A stretch of DNA of 64,000 nucleotides from SG8-39 sp041558415. GTDB taxonomy: Bacteria > Pseudomonadota > Gammaproteobacteria > Burkholderiales > SG8-39. The DNA lies in assembly GCA_041558415.1 (NCBI GenBank), contig JBFFEY010000010.1, positions 15,366 to 79,365 of the forward strand, in the 5' to 3' direction. Shown here in pieces: positions 36,989 to 45,916 of this stretch. Every line of letters starts with the position of its first letter. The first letter of the stretch is position 1. Made by a program: the position numbers and the translations under genes. The notes under the pieces were generated by a model. It made no database searches. It saw only the letters and a program-made list of their open reading frames with translations, and was not told the DNA's origin.

Positions 36989-37735
36989 ATGTCTGAGCGT
37001 AGGCTTGCAGTCGTGACCGGGGGGATGGGCGGACTCGGCGAATCCATTTCGACCAAGATGGCCGATGCCGGCTATCGGGTGGTGGTGACCTACTCCCCGT
37101 CGAACACCAAATGGAAATCCTGGCTCGAGGAGATGAAGCAGCAGGGCTACGGTTTCTCGGCGTATCCGGTCGACGTGGCGGATTTCGACGACAGCGCGGT
37201 CAAGTGTGCGCAGATCGTCAAGGACTGCGGCCACATCGACATCCTCGTCAACAATGCGGGCATCACGCGCGACATGACCTTCAAGAAGATGTCCAAGGCC
37301 GACTGGGACGCGGTGATGCGCACCAACCTGGACTCCTGCTTCAACATGACCAAGCAGGTCATGGACGGCATGGTGGATCGCGGTTGGGGCCGTGTGATCA
37401 ACGTTTCCTCGGTGAACGGGCAGAAGGGCGCGTTCGGCCAGACCAACTATTCGGCTGCCAAGGCCGGCATCCACGGTTTCACCAAGGCACTGGCGCTCGA
37501 AGTAGCGCGCAAGAACGTGACGATCAATACGATTTCGCCGGGCTATATCGGCACCAAGATGGTGACCGCGATTCCCAAGGACATCCTGGATTCCAAGATC
37601 CTGCCGCAGATTCCCGTCGGCCGGCTCGGCAAGCCGGATGAGGTGGCCGGACTGATCATTTATCTGTGCTCGGAAGAGGCCGCGTTCGTCACCGGCGCCA
37701 ACATCTCGATCAACGGCGGTCAGCACATGTTCTGA
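36989..37735 (+). CDS. phaB: acetoacetyl-CoA reductase, copy 2
   Basis: 248 residues, standard PhaB length. Seen: TGGMGGLGESIST, the NADPH-selective YSPSNTKWKSWLEEM, NNAGITRDMTFKKM, NVSSVNGQKGAFGQTNYSA with the catalytic Ser and Tyr, and SPGYIGTKMVTAIPKD. It is close enough to copy 1 to suggest an old tandem duplication, but many positions differ, so they may not be redundant. A GC hairpin follows its stop. Confidence 0.93.
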   Translation: MSERRLAVVTGGMGGLGESISTKMADAGYRVVVTYSPSNTKWKSWLEEMKQQGYGFSAYPVDVADFDDSAVKCAQIVKDCGHIDILVNNAGITRDMTFKKMSKADWDAVMRTNLDSCFNMTKQVMDGMVDRGWGRVINVSSVNGQKGAFGQTNYSAAKAGIHGFTKALALEVARKNVTINTISPGYIGTKMVTAIPKDILDSKILPQIPVGRLGKPDEVAGLIIYLCSEEAAFVTGANISINGGQHMF

Positions 37736-37736
37736 G

Positions 37737-37756
37737 GCGCGCCGGACCGGGCGCGC
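37737..37756 (+). terminator. hairpin between phaB copy 2 and phaR
   Basis: GCGCGCC (37737-37743) pairs with GGCGCGC (37750-37756) across a 6-base loop, right after the phaB stop. It may end or attenuate the phaCAB transcript before phaR. There is no T-run. Confidence 0.4.
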
Positions 37757-37772
37757 GATACGCGAGGTCCCC

Positions 37773-38351
37773 ATGGAGCAACAGGTGAGACTGATCAAGA
37801 AATATCCCAACCGGCGTCTCTACGACACCAAGACGTCGAGCTACATCACGCTTGCCGACGTCAAACAGATGGTCCTGAACCACGAGGATTTTCAGGTTGT
37901 CGACGCGAAGTCGAGCGAGGATCTGACGCGGCAGATCCTGTTGCAGATCATCCTCGAGGAGGAGTCGGGCGGCGTGCCGATGTTTTCCTCGGATCTGCTC
38001 TCGCAGATGATCCGCTCCTATGGCAATGCCATGCAGGGGTTCATGGCCGGCTACCTGGAGAAGAACCTGCAGGCCTTCCAGGACATGCACAAGGCGATGC
38101 AGGAGCAGTCACGGCGCCTTTATGGCGACAACTCGCGCGCGTCGCAGGACCTTTGGGCGCAGTTCATGAACCTGCAGGGACCTGCGATGCAGAGCCTGAT
38201 GCAGGCCTATATGGAACAGAGTCAGAAGGCGTTCGGGCAATTCCAGGACCAGATGCAGAATCAGGCGCGCAACATGCTCGCCGGTTTCACGATGCCCGGG
38301 ATGCCGAAGGGCGAATCGTCCGACAAGGGCGAGCCCGAAAAGAACGAGTAG
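37773..38351 (+). CDS. phaR: polyhydroxyalkanoate synthesis repressor PhaR
   Basis: 192 residues. The N-terminal DNA-binding domain is highly typical: IKKYPNRRLYDTKTSSYITL and then VVDAKSSEDLTRQILLQII. The C-terminal half is Gln- and Met-rich helix (SQKAFGQFQDQMQNQARN), as in proteins that bind PHA granules. PhaR represses phasin and its own gene until polymer titrates it. Its stop overlaps the GTG of rimO. Confidence 0.94.
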   Translation: MEQQVRLIKKYPNRRLYDTKTSSYITLADVKQMVLNHEDFQVVDAKSSEDLTRQILLQIILEEESGGVPMFSSDLLSQMIRSYGNAMQGFMAGYLEKNLQAFQDMHKAMQEQSRRLYGDNSRASQDLWAQFMNLQGPAMQSLMQAYMEQSQKAFGQFQDQMQNQARNMLAGFTMPGMPKGESSDKGEPEKNE

Positions 38352-39715
38352 TGGTCGCGAAGGCGGCGCGCCGATCCGCGCCGGGAAGCCGTAGGGTCGC
38401 GACGGCCGCGCGCCGCAAGACACCCACGATCGGTTTCGTTTCGCTCGGCTGCCCCAAGGCGCTGGTCGACGCCGAGCGCATCCTCACTCAGTTGCGCGCA
38501 GAAGGCTATGCGACCGCCGCGACCTACGAGGGCGCCGACCTCGTGATCGTCAACACCTGCGGCTTCATCGACGCCGCGAAGGCCGAATCGCTGGAGGCGA
38601 TCGGCGAGGCCGTCGAAAAAAACGGCAAGGTCATCGTCACCGGCTGCCTGGGTGCGCAGGCCGGGGCGGTGCAGGCCGCGCACCCGAAGGTGCTTGCCGT
38701 CACCGGGCCGCACGACACCGCAGCGGTCATGCACGCGGTGCACGCGCAGCTGCGCAAGCCACACGACCCGTTCGTCGACCTGCTGCCGCCGCAAGGCATC
38801 AAACTGACGCCGCGGCACCTCGCGTACCTCAAGATCTCCGAGGGCTGCAACCATCGCTGCAGCTTCTGCATCATTCCGTCGATGCGCGGCGACCTGGTGT
38901 CGCGGCCGATCGGCGACGTTCTGGCGGAAGCCGAGACGCTGCTCCGCGCAGGGGTGCGCGAGCTGCTGGTGATCGCGCAGGATACGAGCGCCTACGGCGT
39001 CGACGTCAAGTACCGCACCGGCTTCTGGCGCGGTCGGCCGCTGAAGACGCGCCTGTTCGAGCTGTGTGAAGCGCTGGGCGCGCTCGCGCAGGACGCCGGC
39101 GCCTGGGTTCGCCTGCACTACGTCTACCCGTACCCGAGCGTCGACGCGGTCATACCACTCATGGCCGAGGGACGCATCCTGCCGTATCTCGACGTGCCCT
39201 TTCAGCACGCCAGTCCGCGCATCCTGAAGCGCATGAAGCGTCCGGCGAACGCCGAGGACGTGCTGACACGCATCGCGCGCTGGCGCAGCCTCTGTCCCGA
39301 GATCACGCTGCGCAGCACTTTCATCGTCGGGTTCCCGGGGGAAACGGAACGCGAATTCGAAGAACTGCTGGCGTTTCTCGAGGCCGCGCAGCTCGACCGT
39401 GTCGGCTGCTTCGCCTACTCGCCGGTCGACGGGGCTGCGGCGAACGCCTACCCCGACGCGGTGCCGGAGGCGCAGAGGGCGGAACGCCGCGAGCGGCTGA
39501 TGCAGGCGCAGGCGCGCATCAGCGCGGCGCGCCTCGCGCGCAAGCGTGGACGCGTCGAACGCGTGCTGGTCGATGCGCCGGGCATCGGGCGCTCGATGGC
39601 CGATGCGCCGGAGATCGACGGCGTGGTGCATTTCGAAGGCGGTCGGGTCGGCGAGTTCGCCGACGTCCTGGTCGAACGCTCGGACGAGCATGATTTGTAC
39701 GGGAGACTGAGATGA
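38351..39715 (+). CDS. rimO: ribosomal protein S12 methylthiotransferase RimO
   Basis: 454 residues from GTG 38351, which overlaps the phaR TAG. The UPF0004 domain holds three cysteines (LGCPKALVD, NTCGFID, TGCLGAQ). The radical-SAM motif is CNHRCSFC. The central SPRILKRMKRP and GFPGETEREFEELLAFL, and a C-terminal TRAM domain, complete it. It methylthiolates Asp88 of S12. It has a basic N-terminal tail of about 25 residues. Gene order phaR-rimO-thiolase, with overlaps at both ends, embeds a translation gene in a PHA operon. Confidence 0.94.
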   Translation: MVAKAARRSAPGSRRVATAARRKTPTIGFVSLGCPKALVDAERILTQLRAEGYATAATYEGADLVIVNTCGFIDAAKAESLEAIGEAVEKNGKVIVTGCLGAQAGAVQAAHPKVLAVTGPHDTAAVMHAVHAQLRKPHDPFVDLLPPQGIKLTPRHLAYLKISEGCNHRCSFCIIPSMRGDLVSRPIGDVLAEAETLLRAGVRELLVIAQDTSAYGVDVKYRTGFWRGRPLKTRLFELCEALGALAQDAGAWVRLHYVYPYPSVDAVIPLMAEGRILPYLDVPFQHASPRILKRMKRPANAEDVLTRIARWRSLCPEITLRSTFIVGFPGETEREFEELLAFLEAAQLDRVGCFAYSPVDGAAANAYPDAVPEAQRAERRERLMQAQARISAARLARKRGRVERVLVDAPGIGRSMADAPEIDGVVHFEGGRVGEFADVLVERSDEHDLYGRLR

Positions 39716-40896
39716 GCACGAGACAGGTGATGGTGGTATCGGGGGTGCGCACCGGGATCGGCGACTATGGCGGGGCGCTTAAGGATGTGCCGGCGACCCA
39801 GCTTGGTGCGATCGCGATCAAGGAGGCGCTGGCACGCGGCAAGGTCAATCCGGCGACCGTCGGCCACGTGGTGATGGGCAGCGTCATACACGGCGAGGCG
39901 CGCGACATGTACCTGTCGCGCGTTGCGGCGATCGACGCCGGCCTGCCCGTCGGTACCCCCTGCCTGACGGTGAACCGGCTCTGCGGATCGGGTCTGCAGG
40001 CGATTGTCTCGGCTGCGCAGCACATTCTGCTGGGCGACGTCGATGTCGCAGTCGGCGGTGGCGCTGAAAGCATGAGCCGCGCGGCGTACTTCCTGCCCGC
40101 AGGGCGCTGGGGGCAGCGCATGGGTGATGCGGCGGTGGTCGATGCGATGACCGCGGCGCTGCACGATCCTTTCGGCCACGGCCATATGGGCGTTACGGCG
40201 GAGAACATCGCGGCGAAGTACGGCTTCAGTCGCGAGGCACAGGATGCATTCGCGCTGGAATCGCACCGGCGTGCGGCGCGTGCGCTGGAGGCAGGGCATT
40301 TCAAGAGCCAGCTGCTGCCGGTGGAGCTGAAGACGCGCAAGGGCACCGAGCAGTTCATGACCGACGAACACGTGCGTATGGGCGCGAAGATCGAGGACAT
40401 GGCGAAGCTCAGGGCCGTATTCAAGAAGGACGGTACGGTGACCGCGGGCAACGCCTCCGGCATCAACGACGCGGGCGCGGCGATCGTCCTGATGGAAGCC
40501 AAGGCGGCCGAAAAGGCGGGTGCCAAGCCGATGGCGCGCATGCTTGGCTATGCGCATGCAGGCGTCGAGCCGCAGGTGATGGGGCTCGGTCCGATCCCGG
40601 CGGTGAAGCGCATCTTCGAGAAGACGGGGCTCAAGCCGGCTGACATGGACGTCATCGAGTCGAACGAGGCTTTCGCCGTGCAGGCCATGGCCGTGACCAA
40701 GGACCTCGGCCTGGACCCTGAAAAGGTCAACCCGAATGGTGGTGCCGTCGCGCTCGGCCATCCGATCGGCGCGACCGGTGCGATCCTCACGGTAAAGGCG
40801 CTCTTCGAGCTGCAGCGCACGCAGAAGCGCTATGCACTGGTCACCATGTGCATCGGCGGCGGGCAGGGCATCGCGGCGATCTTCGAGCGGCTCTAG
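39712..40896 (+). CDS. acetyl-CoA C-acyltransferase, BktB-like thiolase
   Basis: 394 residues. A second thiolase with NRLCGSGLQAIVSAAQ (acyl Cys), GGAVALGHPIGATGA (catalytic His) and TMCIGGGQGIAAIFE (second Cys). It resembles BktB-type beta-ketothiolases that accept longer acyl-CoA and feed odd-chain or mixed PHA, or fatty-acid degradation. The ATG overlaps the rimO stop (ATGA). The next gene is an enoyl-CoA hydratase, so a beta-oxidation link is plausible. Confidence 0.88.
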   Translation: MSTRQVMVVSGVRTGIGDYGGALKDVPATQLGAIAIKEALARGKVNPATVGHVVMGSVIHGEARDMYLSRVAAIDAGLPVGTPCLTVNRLCGSGLQAIVSAAQHILLGDVDVAVGGGAESMSRAAYFLPAGRWGQRMGDAAVVDAMTAALHDPFGHGHMGVTAENIAAKYGFSREAQDAFALESHRRAARALEAGHFKSQLLPVELKTRKGTEQFMTDEHVRMGAKIEDMAKLRAVFKKDGTVTAGNASGINDAGAAIVLMEAKAAEKAGAKPMARMLGYAHAGVEPQVMGLGPIPAVKRIFEKTGLKPADMDVIESNEAFAVQAMAVTKDLGLDPEKVNPNGGAVALGHPIGATGAILTVKALFELQRTQKRYALVTMCIGGGQGIAAIFERL

Positions 40897-40937
40897 TCGG
40901 TTGCGCTCAGGAACGGCATGACCCGCATCGCAAGCCG

Positions 40938-41705
40938 ATGAACGCGCCGCCGCGCGTCCACCTCGAGCACCACGGTGCTACGGCGCGCGTGGTGATCGAC
41001 AACGCGCACAAGGCGAATGCCCTCGACAGCGCGCTGCTCGATGCGCTGCGCGAGACGTTCGATGGATTCGCCGCCGCGCCGCCGCGCGCGGTCGTTCTGA
41101 GCGGCGCCGGCGACAAGGCCTTTGTGGGCGGCGCGGACCTCCGCGAGCTCGGTGCGCTCGATGTCGACACGGCGCGTCGCTTCATCAGCCGCGTGCACGC
41201 CGCCTGCGATGCGGTGCGGCGCTGTCCGGCGCCGGTCATCGCCCGCCTGCGCGGCTACGCACTCGGGGCTGGGCTCGAGCTCGCCGCCGCCTGCGACATC
41301 CGTCTCGCCTCGGACGACGCGATGTTCGGCATGCCGGAGGTGCGCTTCGGCATCCCGTCGGTGGTCGAGGCGGCGCTGCTGCCGCGGCTGATCGGTCGCG
41401 GGCGCGCGGCCTGGTTCCTGCTCACCGGGCGCAACATCGATGCGCGCACTGCGCTCGAGTGGGGATTGGTCGAGCGCGTCGTGCCGGCTGCGACGCTCGA
41501 TAGCGAGATCGAGGCGACGCTGGCGTCGATCTGCGAGATGGACGCGGCGGCGGTCCGCGAACAGAAGCGGCTGCTGGCGTTTTGGGACGAGCGGCCGCTG
41601 TCGGAGGGTATCGCCGAGAGCATCGAGTCGCTGGCGCAGAGCTACCGCGAGGGGGTGCCGAACCGCCTGATCGGGGGGTTTCTCTCGGCGCGCAGGAAAC
41701 GCTGA
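40938..41705 (+). CDS. enoyl-CoA hydratase/isomerase family protein
   Basis: 255 residues, crotonase fold. Seen: VVLSGAGDKAFVGGADLREL (oxyanion hole and CoA site), LRGYALGAGLELAAACDIRL, and MPEVRFGIPSVVEAALLPRL with the catalytic-type Glu. The common second Glu position is occupied by Ser in GIPSVVEA, as in many isomerase-like members, so hydratase activity is not certain. ATG 40938 was chosen as the first start giving a normal N-terminus. It follows the thiolase by 41 bases. Confidence 0.86.
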   Translation: MNAPPRVHLEHHGATARVVIDNAHKANALDSALLDALRETFDGFAAAPPRAVVLSGAGDKAFVGGADLRELGALDVDTARRFISRVHAACDAVRRCPAPVIARLRGYALGAGLELAAACDIRLASDDAMFGMPEVRFGIPSVVEAALLPRLIGRGRAAWFLLTGRNIDARTALEWGLVERVVPAATLDSEIEATLASICEMDAAAVREQKRLLAFWDERPLSEGIAESIESLAQSYREGVPNRLIGGFLSARRKR

Positions 41706-41712
41706 GTTGGGC

Positions 41713-42606
41713 TCAGCCCCGCGTCACGGCCAGCCGCTGACGATTCACGAGGTAGAGGCCGGACACGACGATGATTGCCATGCCGATGAGCGACCAGCGG
41801 TCAGGAAAATCATCGAACACGAGGTAGCCGAGCACGATCACCCAGACGAGCTGCGAGTAGTGCATCGGCACGAGCAGCGATGCATTGGCGTAATCGTAGG
41901 CGCGGATCAGCAGCAGGTGCCCGACCAGCCCGAATACGCCCATCAGCCCGAACAGCACCCAGTCGAGTGGTACTTCGGGCATCTGCACGCTGGTCGTCGG
42001 CAGGAACGGGGTAAACAGCAGCGTGCCGATCAGCGCGCCCCAGAACAGCGACGTCAACGGATGCTCGACGCCGGCGAGCTTGCGCGTGAGGATCTGGTAA
42101 AGGGCGTTGCAGACCGCCATGCCGAGCGGCAGCAGCGCGTACAGCGTGACGACCGAGAAGCCCGGCCGTACGATGACCAGGGCGCCGCCAAATCCGACGA
42201 GCACGGCGAGCAGGCGAGGACCGTCGAGCCGTTCGTTCAGCATCGGTACGGCGAGCACCGCCGCGACGAGCGGCATGACGAAGCCGATTGCCGCCGCGTC
42301 GGCCATCGGCATCTGCGAAAGTGCCGTCATGTAGAGCAGCGTCGCCGAGCCGAGCATCAGCCCGCGCAGCGCCTGCACGCCAAGGCGCGCGGTGCGCATG
42401 CGGCGCAGTAGGCCGCCGGCGGTGAACCAGGCGACCAGCAGGCCGAGGTTGACGGCGTAGCGCGCCCAGACGATGCCCGGCACCGGGTAGGACTGCGCCA
42501 GGTACTTGCCGGTGGCGTCGAGCAGCGCGAACACGCCGACCGCCGCAATCATCAGCGCCACGCCACGCAGCGCGGGGTGGGAAGAAAAAAGGGACGCGCC
42601 GATCAT
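41713..42606 (-). CDS. EamA/DMT-superfamily transporter
   Basis: 297 residues from ATG 42606, with ten predicted membrane helices in two EamA repeats (for example GVALMIAAVGVFALLDATGK and LLGSATLLYMTALSQM in the first repeat). The family exports metabolites such as amino acids; RhaT/S-adenosylmethionine-type members share this layout. The substrate is unknown. It is convergent with the hydratase gene and divergent from a second EamA gene. Confidence 0.85.
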   Translation of the reverse strand: MIGASLFSSHPALRGVALMIAAVGVFALLDATGKYLAQSYPVPGIVWARYAVNLGLLVAWFTAGGLLRRMRTARLGVQALRGLMLGSATLLYMTALSQMPMADAAAIGFVMPLVAAVLAVPMLNERLDGPRLLAVLVGFGGALVIVRPGFSVVTLYALLPLGMAVCNALYQILTRKLAGVEHPLTSLFWGALIGTLLFTPFLPTTSVQMPEVPLDWVLFGLMGVFGLVGHLLLIRAYDYANASLLVPMHYSQLVWVIVLGYLVFDDFPDRWSLIGMAIIVVSGLYLVNRQRLAVTRG

Positions 42607-42647
42607 CGCGAAAGGCCGCAATTCTACGGCGTTGCTAGACTGGTGCG

Positions 42648-43493
42648 ATGGAAATCTCTCCGGCGGTGATGTTTGCGGTGCTGGCCGCGGCGCTGCTGCA
42701 CGCGGCCTGGAACGCGCTGCTCAAAGCGAGCGCGGACAAGGCGCTCGCGAGCATCGGTCAGGCGATGGCGCGCGGCCTCATCGCCCTCGTCCTGGTGCCG
42801 TTCGTCGCGGCGCCGGCGCCCGAATCCTGGCCCTGGATCGCGGCCTCGGTCATCGTGCACGTCGCTTATTTCTGGCTGCTCGCCGGCGCCTACCGCTGGG
42901 GCGAACTGTCGTTCAGCTACCCGATCATGCGCGGCACCGCGCCGGCGATCGTCGCCCTCATCAGCGTGCCGCTGTTCGCCGAGATCCTGCCTGGTGCCGA
43001 GCTGGCGGCGATCGCGCTGATCTGCGCCGCGGTGCTCGCCTTCGCCGGCGGCTCGTCCGCTGGGCCAAACGTGCAAGGCCGGGCCCTCGCATTTGCGCTC
43101 GGCAACGCCGTGGTCATCGCCAGCTACACGCTCATCGACGCGCACGGCGTGCGCCTGTCTGGTGCGCCGATCGGCTATGCACTGTGGTTCTTTCTCGGCA
43201 ACAGCATCGTGCAGCTGTCGCTCGGCGTCGGCGGCCACGGGCGACAGCTGTTCGCCTACCTGCGCCGCCACGGCGTTCAGGCGGCGCTCGGCGGCGTCTT
43301 CACGATCGGTGCCTACGGCACGGCGCTGTGGGCGATGACTCAGGCGCCGGTCGCGCTGGTCGCGACCCTGCGCGAGACCTCGGTCGTCTTCGCGGCGTTG
43401 ATCGGCGCGCTGTTTCTCGGCGAGCGGCTGACGCGGCGGCGCATGGTCGCCACCGCGCTGGTCTTCGCCGGCCTGGTTCTGCTGCGCCTCTAG
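42648..43493 (+). CDS. EamA/DMT-superfamily transporter, second gene
   Basis: 281 residues with about ten hydrophobic helices. Seen: AALLHAAWNALLKASADKAL, typical of a distinct EamA subgroup, GAYRWGELSFSYPIMRGTAP, and the final LGERLTRRRMVATALVFAGL. It is divergent from the first EamA gene with only 41 bases between their starts, so the two probably share a control region. Their sequences are not closely similar. Substrate unknown. Confidence 0.85.
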   Translation: MEISPAVMFAVLAAALLHAAWNALLKASADKALASIGQAMARGLIALVLVPFVAAPAPESWPWIAASVIVHVAYFWLLAGAYRWGELSFSYPIMRGTAPAIVALISVPLFAEILPGAELAAIALICAAVLAFAGGSSAGPNVQGRALAFALGNAVVIASYTLIDAHGVRLSGAPIGYALWFFLGNSIVQLSLGVGGHGRQLFAYLRRHGVQAALGGVFTIGAYGTALWAMTQAPVALVATLRETSVVFAALIGALFLGERLTRRRMVATALVFAGLVLLRL

Positions 43494-43519
43494 CGGCGCA
43501 GCCGCGCCCCTGGCCGACC

Positions 43520-44215
43520 TCAGGCGGCCTCGAGCCGGCCGTTGACGAGCCGCACCCGGTCGCCTGTGCGCCAGCCCGGTTCGCTTTCGCTCGACAGCGT
43601 ACGCAGCGCACCGCTATCCATGCGCACCGTGACTTCCCAGCGCTTCGTGCCGCGCGCCTGCTTCTCGACTTGGTGGCCGGCGTAGGCACCGCCCGCGGCG
43701 CCGACGACGGTTAGGATCTTCCTGCCGCTGCCGCCGCCGAACTGGTTGCCGATCACGCCGCCGAGCACGCCGCCGGCGACGGCGCCGAGGCCGGTGCCTT
43801 CGCCGGGCTGGGCAATCTCGCGTACCGACTCGACCGTGCCGACATTGGCTGCCGCGGCTACGGGCGGCAGCGCCGCCGGCGGCGACACCGGTCCGTAATC
43901 GCGTACCACGATCGGTTCCTCAACGCGGCGTTCCTCGATCGGTGCGCGCGTGCGCACGACCGCCGGCTTGCGGCGTTTTGCCACGGGCGCCGCGGCCGGA
44001 GCCGTGCTCTGCGAGGACGTAACCTCGGCAGGGCCCGGCGTCGGGACCACCGCGGTCGGTTCCGCCGGCAGCGCCAGGCTTGGCAGCGCGCTCGAAGCGC
44101 TGGTACGCGGCAGTACGCCGGTCAGCGCGCCGATGCCGGCAACCGATACCGTAATGACGGAAATGGCTGCCGCCGCGATCAGCGGGTGCAGCCGAGGACT
44201 GTTGTTCGCTTTCAT
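43520..44215 (-). CDS. glycine-zipper 2TM (SlyB/Rick-17kDa-like) envelope protein
   Basis: 231 residues. One N-terminal membrane segment (about 11-32, LIAAAAISVITVSVAGIGAL), then a Pro/Ala/Val-rich spacer and basic patch (AKRRKPAVVRTRAP). The glycine-zipper hairpin GAVAGGVLGGVIGNQFGGG plus AAGGAYAGHQVEK comes at about 140-180. The C-terminal beta domain (WEVTVRMDSGALRTLS) is typical of SlyB-like outer-membrane stress proteins. There is no lipobox, so it is anchored by the N-terminal helix. It lies downstream of lysS on the same strand. Confidence 0.8.
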   Translation of the reverse strand: MKANNSPRLHPLIAAAAISVITVSVAGIGALTGVLPRTSASSALPSLALPAEPTAVVPTPGPAEVTSSQSTAPAAAPVAKRRKPAVVRTRAPIEERRVEEPIVVRDYGPVSPPAALPPVAAAANVGTVESVREIAQPGEGTGLGAVAGGVLGGVIGNQFGGGSGRKILTVVGAAGGAYAGHQVEKQARGTKRWEVTVRMDSGALRTLSSESEPGWRTGDRVRLVNGRLEAA

Positions 44216-44351
44216 GGTGCTGTCCTTCCTTTCTCAGCGAAGTGGACAGCCTCCACGCTACGCACCGTTCGACGCGGCTGCCGTATCGGTGTGTTACCAG
44301 TTGTATCCGGCAGGCCGTGCGGCGTGACAAGCTGCACGCACGGGCCTGTTG

Positions 44352-44375
44352 CCGGAAGGCGACTCAGGCTTCCGG
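44352..44375 (-). terminator. inverted repeat at the lysS stop codon
   Basis: CCGGAAG (44352-44358) and CTTCCGG (44369-44375), 10-base loop containing the lysS stop. It may mark the end of the prfB-lysS transcript. No T-run follows. The remaining 135 bases to the glycine-zipper gene hold no other visible gene. Confidence 0.35.
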
Positions 44376-45914
44376 TCGCATGTGGGGGAAATAAATCACG
44401 TCGCGGATCGACGGACTGTCGGTCAGCAGCATCACCAGCCGATCGATGCCGATGCCGGCACCCGCGGTCGGCGGCAGACCGTACTCGAGCGCGCGCACGT
44501 AGTCGTCGTCGTAGTACATCGCCTCCTGATCGCCGGCGTCCTTGAGGCGCGCCTGCTCGCGGAAACGCTCGGCCTGGTCCTCGGGATCGTTCAGCTCCGA
44601 GAAGCCGTTCGCGATTTCCTTGCCGTCGATGAACAGCTCGAAGCGCTCGGCGACTTCCGGATTACGGTCGTAGCGGCGGGCGAGTGGCGACACCTCGGCC
44701 GGGAAATCGATGATGAAGGTGGGTTCGATCAGGTTTTTCTCGGCCAGGGTCTCGAACAGCATCAGGTGCAGCGCGCCCCAGCCCGCATTGTCATCGAACG
44801 CCACGCCGAATTCGGTCAATTTGCCGGCCAGAAAGTCGCGATCGTGCAGCTGCGCATTCGACCAGTACTCCGGTGCGTACTTGCGGATCGCGTCCGACAT
44901 GCTGAGTCGGGCAAACGGCTTGCCGAAGTCGAGCGTGCGTCCCTGGTAGCTGACGCTCGCGGTGCCGAGCGCGGACTGCGCGGCGTGGCGGAGAAGCACC
45001 TCGACCAGCGACATCATGTAGGTGAAGTTGGTGTACGCGCAGTACACCTCCATCATCGTGAATTCCGGGTTGTGCTTGGTGGATATGCCCTCGTTACGGA
45101 AATTGCGGTTGATCTCGTAGACCTTCTCCATCCCCCCGACGACCAGGCGCTTGAGGTAGAGCTCAGGGGCGATGCGGAGGTACAGATCCATGTCGAGCGC
45201 GTTATGGTGCGTGCGGAAAGGCCGTGCCGTCGCGCCGCCCGGAATGGGCTGCAGCATCGGCGTTTCGACTTCGAGGTAGTTGCTCGCCCCCATGAAGTCG
45301 CGCAGTGCCTGCACCACGCGCGATCGCACCGCGAACGTCCAGCGCGAGTGTTCGTTCATCAGCAGGTCGATGTGACGCTGGCGGTAGCGCTGCTCGACGT
45401 CCGTCAGGCCGTGCCACTTCTCCGGCAGCGGGCGCAGCGATTTCGACAGCAGGCGCAGTGCCGTCGCGCGCAGGGTGAGCTCGCCGGTGCGTGTCTTGAA
45501 CAGCACGCCGCTCGCGCCGACGATGTCACCGATGTCCCAATGCTTGTAGGCGGCGTGCACGTCCTTGCCCGTCTGGTCGTCGGAGACGTAGATCTGGATG
45601 CGCCCGGTATGATCCTGGACGACGCCGAAGCTCGCCTTGCCCATGACGCGCTTCAGCATCAGGCGTCCGGCCACGGTCGCCCTGATCTGGCGCGTCTCGA
45701 GCGCCTCGGACGACAGCTCGCCGTAGGCGGCGTCGAGCTTTTCCGCCATCTGGTCCCGCGCGAAATCGTTCGGGTAATTGAAGCCCTCCTCGCGCAGCTT
45801 GGCGAGCTTGGCGCGCCGCTCGGCGATGATCTTGTTCTCGTCCTGCGGCGCGGCAGCCTCGGGCGTGGTGGACGCGGCCCCCTCGGGCTGGCCACGCTGC
45901 TTGCGTTCCTGCAT
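44364..45914 (-). CDS. lysS: lysine-tRNA ligase (class II)
   Basis: 516 residues, class II LysRS. The N-terminal OB-fold anticodon-binding domain is seen in RATVAGRLMLKRVMGKASFG. Motif 2 is in NFRNEGISTKHNPEFTMMEVY, and motif 3 in GLPPTAGAGIGIDRLVMLLT. It starts 2 bases after the prfB stop, the common prfB-lysS operon. Confidence 0.96.
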   Translation of the reverse strand: MQERKQRGQPEGAASTTPEAAAPQDENKIIAERRAKLAKLREEGFNYPNDFARDQMAEKLDAAYGELSSEALETRQIRATVAGRLMLKRVMGKASFGVVQDHTGRIQIYVSDDQTGKDVHAAYKHWDIGDIVGASGVLFKTRTGELTLRATALRLLSKSLRPLPEKWHGLTDVEQRYRQRHIDLLMNEHSRWTFAVRSRVVQALRDFMGASNYLEVETPMLQPIPGGATARPFRTHHNALDMDLYLRIAPELYLKRLVVGGMEKVYEINRNFRNEGISTKHNPEFTMMEVYCAYTNFTYMMSLVEVLLRHAAQSALGTASVSYQGRTLDFGKPFARLSMSDAIRKYAPEYWSNAQLHDRDFLAGKLTEFGVAFDDNAGWGALHLMLFETLAEKNLIEPTFIIDFPAEVSPLARRYDRNPEVAERFELFIDGKEIANGFSELNDPEDQAERFREQARLKDAGDQEAMYYDDDYVRALEYGLPPTAGAGIGIDRLVMLLTDSPSIRDVIYFPHMRPEA

Positions 45915-45916
45915 GC

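Noticed and set aside
36127..37735. One phaB gene broken into two
   Set aside because: Both frames are full-length SDR proteins with their own nucleotide site and catalytic Tyr-Lys, so they are tandem paralogues.
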